Shown here: in pieces, positions 27,611 to 40,920 of the stretch | Position numbering within the stretch: position 1 is the first letter of the stretch | Layout: each line of letters begins with the position of its first letter | Source: Dallia pectoralis | Taxonomy: Eukaryota; Chordata; Actinopteri; Esociformes; Umbridae | Length of the DNA: 64,000 bases | NCBI GenBank assembly: GCA_029465975.1 | Contig: CM055730.1 | Location: 9,438,300-9,502,299, forward strand | Reading direction: 5' to 3' | Notes under the pieces: model-generated | Databases searched by the model: none | What the model was told of the DNA's origin: nothing | Seen by the model: the letters and a program-made list of their open reading frames with translations, nothing else | Program-made: the position numbers and the translations under genes

Positions 27611-27900
27611 TCTGCACATTTATAATGTTTTCTTGTTTATCTGTGCCACGTGATATTTTGTGACTGAAGAGTCCAGACACCTGTTTAACGTGCCATCAAA
27701 AAGACGACGCTCTACACGCGGCATCGTTCTGTCACGATATTTAGACCAGAGGGGAGAGTTCCCACTGACCTTCCTACATCTCTTCCAGTAGCATCTGGTC
27801 TCCCATCCAGGGACCAACCAGGACCGACCCCACTCAGCTTCAAAGGCGAACCAGCCGTGGGCTGCAGGGAGCTGTGCTGTAGACTCGAAGTACCAACACA
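27611..27900 (-). mobile_element. 5S rRNA-derived SINE, partial (copy 1)
   Basis: Read on the minus strand, about 27881 to 27741 contains GAAGCTGAGTGGGGTCGGTC, then CCTGG and TGGATGGGAGACC. This closely matches the internal-promoter half of vertebrate 5S rRNA (GAAGCTAAGCAGGGTCGGGC...TGGATGGGAGACC). It continues into a body with 'gatggcacgttaaacaggtg' and 'gtcacaaaatatcac', typical of a widespread fish 5S-derived SINE (SINE3-like). The 5' part of the 5S head is missing. It is diverged from the 60.7-kb copies, so it is an independent insertion. The protein-like frame here (27620-27901, minus) is an artefact of the SINE. Confidence 0.75.
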
Positions 27901-29364
27901 AGAACAGTTAAATTAGTTTCAGCTGATGCTCACAGGAAGGTGTGTAAATAGATTTTTGGTATATTTTCTCGGCAAGGTGTAAGTGAACGACATGAAAACC
28001 CTTTGAGATGACGTACAGCCCCTTTTGGTCAGAAGGGGGCGTTTTCCTGGCAGGAGAACTGTGAACTCATGCGTTGGTGACAGAAGCACAGAACACCCTG
28101 TGCTGCCTTTCCACTGGTTAGCTTTGTTTGCAAGGCTTTTGCAGTGTTTCTGTGGAGAATATTGTGAGGCGCGGTGGACCTGAAAGCTAATGTGTGTGTG
28201 CACATCCAGGTGAAGCACACAAACTGTATAGTTCCTGGGTGTACTTTGACAATGGAGTTGCAATTCTCTTTTAACCATCTGAGAGAAAGACAGAGGAGGC
28301 GAGAGAGAGAGAGATGGAGGAGTTGAGAGATGAAGAGTGTGTGGAGGAAGAGCTAGAAAGAGAGGACTCCCCACAGGAGGGAAATTAAGATAAATGAAAT
28401 CTCTGGGCTTTCAGGAAGTATTTAATGAGGTGAAGGCATTTAAATGTCATGCCATCTGGCTACAGGCTGTGATATCATCATGGATAAACAATGGAGGTGG
28501 GGCCTGGACCTAAAAGTTATCTATAGAAACTATCAAATACCTACTTTAATTTCGCTTGGGTGTGTGCGTGCGTGTGCTTCTGAGTGTTTCGGTTGCATGC
28601 CTGTGTGTTTCACCATCTGTGTGTTTGTGTGTGTGTGTGTGTGTGCAGTGTCAGTAAACCCACAGGGCTGTGAGTCCTGACTTGTCCCTTGCCTGGTGTG
28701 ACAAGTTGCATCAGTGTTTGTTTCCAGAAAAGACCGACAGAAAAGTACCGTCTCGCATACGTACACACGCACTGTGTTTCCAGGATTATACCGAATAATG
28801 GCAGCCCCGGCTGCTTTAGGGGTAATGTGGGATTAAAACCATGGTGGACTTTAATGAAAGCGTCGTTTCTCCGCGTACCGTTATACACAAATCCCAGAAT
28901 GCCCGTTGATCAGCTATCCACTCCAGAGGAAGGTTTTTAACACACCGCGGAGCTTCTCAGGTCAATGCTATTATTGTTACCATCGATTACCGTTTTTTAA
29001 TGATTTCCGACTTGCATTGATTGGCCATGCCTGAACACCGTAGGTCCGGGAGAGTCAAAGATCAGAACACGTCCTCAGATTCTGCTCAATCAACGAATGC
29101 ACTTTGCGGCCACCTTGATGGAGTCCCCAGCTTCTGCAAGTGCGCTGCCACCAGGATGTGACCTACCAGCTGCAAACACTTGGACTACTGTGTCATTTTG
29201 GGGCACCGTGAATGAACTATTCCCATAACGGCATGTGTATCTTGGCCCGAGTCTGTTGTGAACCTCTGCGGGTGTGTGTGTGGATGCATTTGTGTGAGTG
29301 TGCGTTAATGGATTTGTGTGGATGAACTGCGTGGATGTCTCTGTGTTTGTGCGAATGTATCCGG

Positions 29365-29366
<2 letters not shown>
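27901..29366. other. Intergenic DNA, nothing recognised
   Basis: Overlapping short frames on both strands without domains. A short TG tract lies at about 28622-28646. A GA-rich stretch at about 28285-28320 gives the proline/serine-rich minus-strand frame at 27919-28374. Confidence 0.45.

Positions 29367-29405
<39 letters not shown>
29367..29405. repeat. (TG)n microsatellite
   Basis: About 19 TG units. Confidence 0.95.
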
Positions 29406-29409
<4 letters not shown>

Positions 29410-29878
29410 TCTGTGGCTGTGTGAATGCAGGCATTTGTGTGCTGACACGTGTATGACAAATCTATCTCTAAAAAATGACGTTCAGACAGAAACGTTCATC
29501 AGCATCACAAAAACATCCAAACTCTAATGAGATGTTTGAGTGTGTGTGTGTGTGTGTATGCGCGTGTTGTGGAGAGGAAGTGAGGCGAGCAGGCCTAATG
29601 CCATATGACTGATGCAATGGCCTACAGGCCACAGATGGTTAACACCAGTACGAAGCAAAAGCACACCCTGTCAGCCTCTGTGCTTGGCTGGAGAATGTGT
29701 CAGTGTGTGTGTACAAGAATGTCACTGAGTGTGACTAATTGCTTGCGTAAGTGCGAGTTTATTTGTGTGCATCTGTGTGAATGTGTGTGTGTGTGTGTTT
29801 GTCAGTGTGTCCCTGTTGGTTGTAGCTGCCTGCCTGTCTGTCTCTCTGCAGTTGACTCAAAACACACTTTCATTCTGT

Positions 29879-29881
<3 letters not shown>

Positions 29882-29957
<76 letters not shown>
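29882..29957. repeat. (TG)n microsatellite, about 38 units
   Basis: Uninterrupted TG tract. Shorter TG-rich runs precede it at about 29540-29560 and 29780-29800. Confidence 0.98.
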
Positions 29958-29958
<1 letters not shown>

Positions 29959-31624
29959 CTGTCAGTCAGTTTATCCTCCTTGACCATCCCCATATCTCAA
30001 GATGCACAAGGTGTGACATTTGTTATCTTTGTAACCTTTTTTTTACTCCATCCCAATGCCACCAGATCACAGAGGAAGAAATGTAGGCACCTTTCTTTAT
30101 TGTCTGCACCTCGTTGTTCAAACGCGATGTGTCGCCTCAAAACTGAATTTTAAAACTACTGCACATTAGGTGAGACTTGAATATCGAACATAACAAGATG
30201 TCCATTTGCAATGAGGGACAGGAAAGAAAATAGACGACCTTCCCTTAAGCCAAATGTTTTTTTCTCCACAAAACTCTCTCTGAACACCTGAAAGAAATTA
30301 AATATCTTTCTTAAAACTAAAATAAGAATTATAACCGGTGCATCATTTGTAATTTGAGAGACGCTTGGAAGAAAATTGAGAGTGAATAGGAGATGACCCA
30401 GGGGGCATTGCTGTGTGGAAATATGTGTTTAAAATAAAGCATTTCACGCATTCAATTGGAGCGGTGGCATTGAGCATAGAGCAGCTTTTATTCAGGGGAT
30501 TTTCCTCTGCCTGTAGGGGCTGGGAATATGCTGGCCTTTTAGAAATGCAATCCATTCAATGGTACATCATTTTACGTGACTGGAGACTGAAATGACAGGC
30601 TACATTGACACTGACAGGGAACTTGACATAAAAAAAACAGCCGTGTCGTGAATCCATGAACCGTGTGTGGAGAAATACAATTGAATACAAAATGGGGAGA
30701 AAAATGTCGCCTTAGAAACCTCTCATGACTCACCAATCAGTGAGATTCACACTGCACAGCCCAGTCACTGGCGATGACAAAAATGTCTCTCTGACGGTTT
30801 AGCATTTTACTTCTCTCAATATTCCCATCTGGAGGTGGTTCAGACATACGTGAGACCTCTGGTTTAACCCGGGATCCGGATTTGAAAGGTTTTAGAATTA
30901 TTTTTTATACTTTTCTTTTTAAACCAGTTTTTTCACCCAATTTTATTTCGTTGAAGAGATGAAAGTTGCTGGCTAATTATTATTTGAGGAAATGGGAAAT
31001 AAACTCAACCATTGGTCCCTTTGCTGAAATCAATCTATGTATGAGTTGCTTAGTGAAATCAAACTAAACAAAATCAAGTTGCCAACACCCAATGATCCCA
31101 TTTTTTAAAGGAGTTAAGTTGCAAATAAACAACAGACTAGACTAACAAAATCCTTTTTCCGAGGTTCCAATATGGTACATTTCCTAACTCTAAACCACAC
31201 AAAAACACACAAACCCGACTCTAACCTGACTCAGTATATCTCAACAAAATTCTAACACCAATTTTAACATTTTCACACACCTAAAAAATGCCATTTTCCA
31301 TATCGAGCCACGGAATGTCACTCATTAACACCTACAAATATGGCCCGTTTTTTGTAATTTTTCTGGTTTTACCACAGAAATAGTTAAAGAACACTCAGTG
31401 GGAGCCGTTTACATTCATGTCACCGGCTTTTATCTTCTGACTCAACCTTTCACATCCTATCTGACAGAGAGAGAAAAGTTATGCAAATCTTATCTGGCAT
31501 TTCTTTTTGTGAATGTGTGTGTGTTTGTTTTTTGTGTGCGCGCATGTGAGAGAAAGAAAAAGAAGATAGATGGAGAGTGCAGATCTATGCAGTCTTTTCA
31601 CTGCAATGTAATCTCTTCAAAGGG
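29958..31624. other. Intergenic DNA, nothing recognised
   Basis: AT-rich sequence with no supported gene, RNA or repeat. Short frames at 30343-30555 and 30413-30595 overlap on opposite strands and look like chance. Confidence 0.5.
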
Positions 31625-32354
<730 letters not shown>

Positions 32355-32440
32355 GATCCGAGTCAGATCCGAGCTAGATCCAGGGCAGATCCGAGTCAGA
32401 TCCGAGTCAGATCCGAGTCAGATCCAAGTCAGATCCGAGT
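32355..32440. repeat. Short 11-bp tandem repeat (agatccgagtc)
   Basis: About seven imperfect copies of AGATCCGAGTC or close variants. Confidence 0.85.
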
Positions 32441-32709
32441 CGGCCAATATATGTGTAGGGGTTTGAGGTTGTGGGTGTGCTTGTCTGTAGGTCATTTGAG
32501 ACTGACAGCAACGGTTGATTAGATCTAGATGTTATTTGTTAACCAAATTTTACACAACTTTGAGCACTCAATGTACTCTCTCTTCATTTTATTTATGACT
32601 GCGTACGAAATGTTGTCATTCATATTCAGTATTTCCAAGTGGTTCAGTGCTCAAATATCGAGCAATTAGAAGCAGCAAAAATGACCATTGTTACTGTGAG
32701 GTGCTTTTC

Positions 32710-32935
32710 TTTGCTAAGTGTGTCTGTGATAGTTTCTATGTTCATGTGTCTGTGTGTCTGTGGGGTGTGTGTGTGTGTGTGTGTGTGTGTCTGGTGTGTT
32801 TGTGTGTGTGTGTGATAGTTTCTATGTTCATGTGTCTGTGTGTCTGGTGTGTGTGTGTGTGTGATAGTTTCTATGTTCATGTGTCTGTGTGTCTGTGTGT
32901 CTGTGGGGTGTGTGTGTGTGTGTGTGTGTGTGGAA
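32710..32935. repeat. TG-rich compound tandem repeat
   Basis: Three copies of a block starting 'gtgatagtttctatgttcat' are each followed by 'gtgtctgtgtgtctg' and a TG tract of variable length. The period varies from about 60 to 90 bp with the TG tract. Confidence 0.9.
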
Positions 32936-33013
32936 ATGAGGCAGGCACGGCACTGAGGCCTAATTCTGTCTCACACTCTTAATTAAGCCCTGGGCTGCAG
33001 TGGCCTTGACTTA

Positions 33014-33167
33014 TTAAAGACACATACACACTGCAGGGAACACACACACATACACCCTGCAGGAAACACACACACATACACCCTGCAGGAAACACACACA
33101 CATACACCCTGCAGGGAACACACGTGCACACGGGCAGACACTAACTCATAACCCCATGCACACACAC

Positions 33168-33214
<47 letters not shown>
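33014..33214. repeat. 26-bp PstI-site minisatellite plus (CA)n
   Basis: Four copies of a roughly 26-bp unit (CACACATACACCCTGCAGGA-like, each with a CTGCAG site) occur at about 33016-33123. A CA tract follows at about 33158-33214, and one more CTGCAGGGAACA appears at 33233. Confidence 0.9.
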
Positions 33215-33219
<5 letters not shown>

Positions 33220-34680
33220 TAAACGTACACCCACTGCAGGGAACAGAAACACTGTTCTGTTGTTTTATGAATCAGTGGCTAATAGAGGTCATGAAGTTAG
33301 CTCAGATCATCATTAACTTTGGCTGAAGCAGCACAACAGTTATAAAGCCCTTATGGATAAGTTACACGTGAAACTGGTAGAGAAAGATGAACGATTAATA
33401 ATTGAAAAGTTATATTCTTCATATAAACACCATATACAACGCATGGGACATTCAACAAAGTGCTAACCCAATGGTCCCCTCAAGTTAACTCAACAAGAGT
33501 GAAAATGAAATATGGAAACATAAAATGTGACAAGTTAAAAATCTGGTGTGAATAAAGATATGGGTATGAAAAAGTGTAGCATTTCCATGGGTGTCAGGTG
33601 GGACATGAGATGTTATATTCTGATATTATATTATGCTATATATTATATATGATATATATATATTTATTAGTCTGAGTGTGTATTAATAGGCAAAAGTCTG
33701 GTATCAGCAACTGTGTAGTCGGAATCTGGCAAGAACGTATTTGAACCGGTTGTCTAGTTCAGATGTTGTAGAGTTTGATGTCTTTGAGTGCAAATATAAT
33801 CTGTCCCTGAGTCTGCTGGTATGGAATGTTATGTTCCGAGACACCTGCTGGGAAACAAAGAAACAAACAAATAAAAGAAAATGACAAATTAAACGAAGCT
33901 GGTATTTAATCCTGAGCGTCTGTCTGGTGAAAGTTGTTTTATTTCAGTTAATTTCCCTGATTACTTCCTGTCCCTGTAGGAAAACTTAAGTAACCAAACA
34001 ATTACTTAATTATTATTTGTCATCAAATAATACATTATTTGTCATCAGTTACATAAGGTAGGTCAATTTATTAACTAATTGTCACGAGTGGGAACCTTTT
34101 GTTCTCACTCTGGATCTTTCAGTGGGGTGCACACATTATTTCTGGTGAATTTGTTTTAATTGGGCACAGCTGTTATTAGTTTTAGTGATTAGCTAGGCTA
34201 TTCTAGTTCACTGGGGATGTAGGCATTTGCTCTGTATTGTTGCTACGTTACGGTTCATGTTGGTGAGGGTTTTGTCTACATTGTCGCTGTGTTGCTATAT
34301 TGTAAGTCGCAGTATAGTGCACTTTTATTCATCCAGCTTAGACTTCTGTTCTTTGCTATGCGTTTGTATGTTTTGATAACAATAAATTCTACCAGGACAT
34401 GGACATCAAAATGAACCACAGAACGGATACAAGAGTAACAAGAACAGACAAACGCTGCACTAAATACAGCGAGACACTTTGGCTCTGATTGGGTAGCAGG
34501 TTCACTGATTAGATAGCAGCTTGTTAGTTTCTGAAGGAGTGAGGTGTGATTCAAGTGTCGAGGTTAAAGGTTTCGCAGTTTATTCCAGTCATTGGTGTAT
34601 AAATAAACGTCTGCTTTAGGAATTACCGGTGTGTGATATTTAGTGGAGCACAGGGAACTGCAGATGTTAAGGAGTGAGCT
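33215..34680. other. Intergenic DNA, nothing firmly recognised
   Basis: It includes an AT-rich palindromic patch at about 33615-33665. A 'gtcacgagtgggaac' string at about 34081 resembles the left end of fish TGTCAC-type elements, but no partner terminus was found. The minus-strand frame at 34276-34554 has no domain. Confidence 0.4.
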
Positions 34681-34689
34681 GAATTATTG

Positions 34690-35090
34690 GAGGCATTTAC
34701 CTAAAGTATTTGTGAGTGTTGTGTTTGCTGGAATAGCCAATAAAACAACTTGTAAATGTGATACGTGTGGAAGGGGGCGCTGGTGACAAAGCAGACGGCA
34801 ATGTGATGAATCACTTCTAATTTAGAGGGAGTAGTGTCATTAGCATGAGGCTAGACATGGTGGACAGCATCAATTTACACGGCAGAACCGTGTTGGCTGA
34901 TGAACCTTGAGAACCACCTGAAGGTACTGCAGATGTATAGAGGGGCAACTCCTCAGATTTAACCCATTGTGCTGAGTCAGATAAATAGTTAGCGATCCAG
35001 ACAAGACAGTGCTGTGAGAACGCTGGCTTACTGAGCCTATTAATTAGAATGCAATGTTTGATGGAGTCAAAGGCATTTGACAAAACCAAT
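34690..35090 (-). mobile_element. LINE reverse-transcriptase remnant
   Basis: The minus-strand peptide from 35089 runs SNAFDSIKHCILINRLSKPA, then FSQHCLVWIANYLSD, then SAVPSGGSQGS. These correspond to the conserved 'KAFDSINHxILxxRL', 'WFxxYLSxRxQ' and 'VPQGSxLGP' blocks of a fish LINE RT, in the right order and spacing. Sequence beyond (34690-34850) continues the resemblance in a shifted frame. The catalytic region is broken and no 5' or 3' end is apparent. The right edge abuts the TIR-family fragment at 35.1 kb. Confidence 0.72.
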
Positions 35091-35129
35091 AAACATAACT
35101 GATTTTTGGCTTAAACAGAAATGTTATTA

Positions 35130-35300
35130 CTGTGATGACTTCCCCCGAAGCCCCACGATGATCGACGAGAGGACTTCAGCGTTCTTCGTCATTGGCCTTC
35201 TAGCCATCCACGTTCCTCTGGTACTCACTTCCTTGTCCTGTCATGTCATTGTACACACCTGGTGTCCATCCCCTCATTAGAATAGGTTACATAAAAGCTG
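35130..35300. mobile_element. Partial TIR-element copy related to 4803-5202
   Basis: It shares a perfect 26-bp block (35255-35280) with the reverse complement of 5059-5084, plus flanking similarity around 'ttggccttctagccatcc' and 'acgttcctct'. The outer termini are not clear here. The open frame at 35077-35280 reflects this repeat, not a gene. Confidence 0.55.
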
Positions 35301-35429
35301 CCTATGTGTATGGTGCCTTTGTGTGTTATTGTTTTGGGTGACTTAGCTGTGTATGTAAGGGGAAGTGTCATGGGTACTATAGTTTGCTTTGCTTTTCCTG
35401 CCAAGATCTGTTGTTATTTTCCTTTTGTA

Positions 35430-35924
35430 CTGCCACCCTGGCTCCTCCCTCCTCACCCTGGCTCCTCTCTCCCTCCTCACCCTGGCTCCTCCCTCTCTCC
35501 TCACCCTGGCTCCTCCCTCCTCACCCTGGCTCCTCTCTCCCTCCTCACCCTGGCTCCTCCCTCCTCACCCTGGCTCCTCTCTCCCTCCTCACCCTGGCTC
35601 CTCCCTCTCCTCACCCTGGCTCCTCCCTCCTCACCCTGGCCCTCTCTCCCTCACCCTGGCTCCTCCCTCCTCACCCTGGCTCCTCTCTCCCTCCTCACCC
35701 TGGCTCCTCTCTCCTCACCCTCTCTCCCTACTCACCCTGACTCCTCTCTCCCTCCTCACCCTGGCTCCTCTCCCTCCTCACCCTCTCTCCCTCCTCACCC
35801 TGGCTCCTCTCCCTCCCTCCTCACCCTGGCTCCTCTCTCCCTCCTCACCCTGGCTTCTCTCTCCCTCCTCACCCTAGCTCCTCTCTCCCTCCTCACCCTG
35901 GCTCCTCTCTCCCTCCTCACCCAG
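35430..35924. repeat. CT-rich minisatellite (ctcaccctggctcctccctc)
   Basis: About 25 copies of an 18-23-bp unit built on CTCACCCTGGCTCCTC followed by a CCCTC run of variable length. All three plus-strand frames encode proline/serine/leucine-rich repeats (35304-35936 and others), which are artefacts of composition. Confidence 0.95.
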
Positions 35925-38745
35925 ATGCTGAGGTGAATCTAAGGCTAGCTTGGAGACCTAACTGCACCACAGACAAAATACATGGTGGGACTCGAGATGG
36001 TGAATTAACTATTAGTAGACATGCTGGGCAGAATTGAGACAGGCACATTTGTTTTATTTCATATTTTAAATCAGATGACAAAGATAGGTTGCATTTTTTG
36101 TTGTAATTTTCTTTAACATGGATATGTACCACACCGTATTGGCACTGGGTACCCCTGTTGTTTAACTGCAACCTCCCAAACACCCACAGGTGATGGCTGA
36201 ATGACTCCCAAACACCCACAGGTGATGGCTGATTACTTATTTGAGACACTCCTTCAGCACCAGGACCTTATATAACAGTCTCTGATATATACTTATATGC
36301 TTATGCTCTTCAGAAAGGTTCCCCAAATTAAAATAGCTAAAACCCATACAGTTTTATATGCAATTGTTTAAGCATACCTAAGAAACGATGTACCCAGCCT
36401 TTGTAAGAAGGCACAGTGGAACGTTTTTTACGCAAAAAAGTCATTTTCTTCGCACTAAATTTGCATTTGTTAACATTTAGTTTTAGCCCTTTAGCTCTGA
36501 CTAGATCAATCGCTGTTAAAAACTACAAAGCCTTTCACTCTCCCAGGCAGGACTGATCTGCCAAAACCCAGAGGAAGCGTCTAGCTTTAGAAAGTAATTA
36601 GTCCCTGTATGTGCCCAATGATCTCTCCCCTGGTAGGAAGTTGGCTGTGTTCCCCCTTCACATACCTGTGAAGCTCCATCAAATCCAAACACACTCTGGG
36701 GTAGCCATCTTTAGTGGTGACTGAACCCATTTAGGTTCTCCTCTTTTTCCTAGAATGTCTAATGTTTGTAGCCTGAGTAGCTCGGCTTTAGCGTGTCTCT
36801 GGATAACATTAGTTCATTTAAAGATGCATTTAAAGATGATTTCTAATTCTATATAATGACAAAATAAACCATGTGAGATTTACCACAAACTTTCAGCACC
36901 AATGTGCATGTTCCCTGAAATGGCAGAGTCACCACTGGTTTGATCTATAACTGGAACAGTTCAGACTCCAGAATGATCATCTTGACCCTACGCAATCGTG
37001 TCAATTCATCTTTTATGCCTTTAACGTGAAATCATTGTCACCAAGTAACTTTTCTCTCAACACCTTGTCTTTCGCCCACATTTCACATTTCAGTTTTAGG
37101 AACTTAATGAATTTGTCACAAGTCTCCGCTTTATTCGGACATCTACTGTTGAAATCAAATTCCTTGCTTCCTCTGGGAGCACGAAGTTATCATTAGACTG
37201 ATAGCAGTTCATAGTGTACCTCATCCATCAACTGAAAGCTGTAGTTGAAGCCAGCGGTCTCCACCAACCCTCACTATGTATTGTCCAGACAGCTGTTTAA
37301 ACATGAACACAACCATCTGGTCAATGCGGTCAGATCAGAGACTGGGAACTATAAAAAAAAAAAAAATACATTATTGATAGTTTCTGTTTTATTTTTTTTT
37401 ACAAATCCCTGTGAATGTCTAAATTAGACCTGTAAATTATAGGACTCAATGGATGAGTCTACAGATACGCCCCACGGAACCAAATACATTTAAAATTCCC
37501 AAACGCTAAAATCACTGCGGTGGAAATTTAGAGACTATTTAAACCATAGATGAATACACATCCTCCGTTCTAGATTGTCTTCCCTGTGGATTCTTTGAAT
37601 GTACCTGCGCAAAAAAAAACTGGTTGGTGATGAAGTAGGCTGTATATCTAGTCGTTTTACAATATAAAGGCAGGTATCCAGGAGATTGGGTCATAAAGGC
37701 CAATTCCTCTGCTGGGCACAGATCAAAGCATTCCAGCAAAAACTCTGGCTAACAGCCGTAGCTTGTTAATTCAGAGCAGACCGGCATAAGGATTCAGCAC
37801 TCACTATTTAAAGACACAGTAACTTGCTTCTGCTGATGGACACACTTGAAACAAACACACCGTTTAGGAGGACGTCTCAAAACCCCCTGCTGGTAAAACG
37901 TTTTATGATCAAGGTAGTCATTACACTTTAATTGCTTCACCTAAGAGATTTTAACATTCAAGAGGTTAGAATCCGTTTTATTCAGGTTGGAGAGGTTACA
38001 GTCTTTCGGAAAGTCGTGAATGTTTAAAAGGTTGGCATCTGCTAGTGTCTATTATAGAGGCATAGACTGCTACAGTGCAATACCCTTTAGATGTGCTGGA
38101 AGGTTCTGGGCATCGTTATTGATTGGAAAGAATAAATTGATTACAGCTTAATCTTTCTATTGGTCCACACATAATTAAACGAGTAAACGAGTGTGAGTAG
38201 ATCCCTCTATCACCACAAGGTCTTGACCAACTCTATCAACAATCCTTGTCTATCCAAGGGATGGTGGACATGTCTGATAACATACAACTTTATTAGGAAC
38301 CATTCTTTAAGCAGGTTTAATGTGAACATGTATTATCACATGACAAATCTTTCAGGTGGCTATTTTTGATTGGCTGTGTAAGTCCTAAGCGGTCCAGCAC
38401 TTGGACTGAACACACAGATCACGGTCATGCCTGGCAAACCACCAGCTTACCTGGTTACCACACTCATCATGGCACCAAATGTTTTATTGGTTTTATAGGC
38501 ATATATTTCAATATCCTGGGATTCAATATGGATGCAAATCTGCAGTGATTCCACAAACGTTTTCTTTTATCGTACCCACAGAAATGTAAAGTGCATGCGG
38601 TAATAGAGCACTAATATTTACTGGGAACTCTTCTTTCTATGCTAGGCAGCCTATAGGGACTAGAGGATCATTTCTGCTGCATCATCTGAATAGAACTTTA
38701 TCTCTTCTGTAGTGGAGAGCCGCATATAACAGTGACATTTATCAA
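35925..38745. other. Intergenic DNA, no supported gene
   Basis: Long AT-rich stretch. A 29-31-bp direct duplication of 'ctcccaaacacccacaggtg' plus 'atggctga' lies at about 36171-36231. Poly-A runs occur at 37351-37365 and 37610-37619. No gene, RNA gene or dated repeat was recognised. Confidence 0.5.
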
Positions 38746-38765
38746 ACACACACACACACACACAG

Positions 38766-38812
<47 letters not shown>
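38746..38812. repeat. (CA)n microsatellite, interrupted
   Basis: CA tract with one 'caggca' interruption near 38764. Confidence 0.97.
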
Positions 38813-38816
<4 letters not shown>

Positions 38817-40160
38817 CCATAAATACACTTGACACTGTCACACCTAACAACCGTAAAGCAGAAGTCAGTTTTGCTGTGTCAGTAACAGTACACGATAATG
38901 AAAGGTTGATGGTTCTTAAACACGCATCTTTATGCTTTATGACGGCACTGGAGATGTAGCACCCGACCCAGCGCAACCCAGTCCAGCCCAGCCACAACAC
39001 CAGACGTCCGACTCAGACTACATTCCAGATCTAAACTGGGGTCTAATCTAAAATCATATAAGAACTAATGGGTCCATATGAGCTCTAAGGGAGTGTATGT
39101 TATTTGTATTAGGAAATAAATATGGATGGCTCTCTATAGCTCAATACATTTATATTGGACCCTACACTCACCCGCTTATCCTCCCCAACACCTGGAATAT
39201 TATTTAAAGACATTACATAGTTTGTGATGCCGGAATCAAACCACATTGTCTATCTAGGGAGGCTTCAATTTGTAGGTTCATAAATTACCCTGTCTTGGGC
39301 ATTTTGCATTTGGCTATCTTTTCTGTCTGCCACTCCAGTCCAGACACCCAATGAACGCAGGAAAAAACAATTCAACAATCCAAACTTCTCTTTCACACAA
39401 ATTAAAACAGCTGACCTTCCCCTATTTCCATTGAGGTATCCATGACATAAATTGTTAGGTTTTCCCTAATCAATTGTGGTTGATCACAACGGTGCCATTT
39501 GAAACCTAAAGCCCTCAATTTTGAATGTTAGTAATTTTTGCAGAAGAGTTACTGTGAGGGTCCCTGTTGATAGTTCATCGCAGCTACTCCAGTTTGGGTC
39601 CCAAACACACCACCCCAAACCCTGCTCACCCTCCTGCATATATATCTGAATGACCCAAACTTTTTTTACTTTGTAAATTTAGATGAGAAGAGGAACGACA
39701 AAAGTGCTGCTGACCAACTTTAAAATCCAAAATCCTATTTCACTTTTTCAAGCCGGCAGAGAGGGAAAAAGGATGTTCATGACTCACAGATTTTTAGTAT
39801 TACTTTGGCAAACCTCTGAGAACCTCTCCGTGGTATAGGTTTGCCCCCCTGACAGTCTGTTGGCATCTAATCCGACCTCTCTCTTTCACGCTCTCTGTTT
39901 AAGGGCATGAATAGTTTAATACAGTATATTCCACAAAATCTCCAGTAGGCTACTCTAAAATGTCCGGCTCCTTTTTACTCTCTCCTCCTTGGCATCTCTT
40001 TCTTCTTCTCTTCCTTCCTCAAACAATGAGAAAATAAAACAGAAGAGACACGCTGAATCCCCAACACATCCTATCCACTGCTATATCTGAACCCTCGTGA
40101 AAATGATTTCCTGTTCTGTGACTTCTGATAAGTAAGTTATTCCTCCACTTCTGGGGAAGA
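38813..40160. other. Intergenic DNA, nothing recognised
   Basis: No gene, RNA gene or known repeat visible. Confidence 0.5.
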
Positions 40161-40352
40161 GAGAGGTGAGATGGAGAAGAGATGGGGAGATACAGAGATG
40201 GAGAGATTAAGAGATGGAGAGATACAGAGATGGAGAGATGAAGAGATACAGAGATGGAGAGATGGAGAGATACAGAGATGGAGAGATGGAGAGATACAGA
40301 GATGGAGAGATACAGAGATGGAGAGACGGAGAGATACAGACATGGAGCGATG
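40161..40352. repeat. GA-rich minisatellite (gatggagagatacaga)
   Basis: Copies of an 8-bp GATGGAGA motif are arranged in larger units with GATACAGA. Plus-strand frames read MERYRDGE-like repeats and minus-strand frames read SISPSL-like repeats. Both are artefacts. Confidence 0.93.
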
Positions 40353-40920
40353 GAGACGAGAGGAAAGGCAAATGGGAGGAGGCCTGTTGCAGGGATTGCC
40401 GACAAACTAATGGTGAATGACAAATGAAAGCTTTGAAGTATCTCCATGTGCAATATGCTTGTAAATATTTAATGCTCTTAGGTAGTGAAACTGTACCAGA
40501 GAATTAAACAAAAAGGTCTTGTTCAGTCTCTAACATGTAATAACGATGTGCGCTGTATTAATTAGGTTCAAGGATAAACCAATGTTTCCTGTGTAAAACA
40601 CTGGTTACAGCCGAAAAACGCTAAATGCCTATTCCAAAAGTGATTGGGTAAGTCAGTGGGTTCTACTGTATGTATGAACAGTATGCACACTCTAATTGAT
40701 ATTTTAATTCAATGTTTAACATTCATGACTGTTGTCTTATTGTCACTCATTGGTTGTCCTTTCATTTATGCATTTCAGTTTCTGAAAAACATTTAAATCT
40801 ACTTTGTAATTCCAAGCCAACAGATCACTTTTCTATTTATTTAAAACCAAAAAATATAGACTTTTAAAAGGCATTTTTGTTGTACATAAAACTTAAGATA
40901 TCTTCATAGCATATATCTAT
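40353..40920. other. Intergenic DNA, nothing recognised
   Basis: AT-rich spacer between the GA-rich array and a Tc1-like element. Confidence 0.5.

Noticed and set aside
34081..34226. Another TGTCAC-type terminal inverted repeat element
   Set aside because: The left-end-like string has no matching right terminus within a reasonable distance.
35304..35936. Proline/serine-rich 210-codon protein
   Set aside because: The frame is the CT-rich 18-23-bp minisatellite. All three frames are open and encode compositional repeats.
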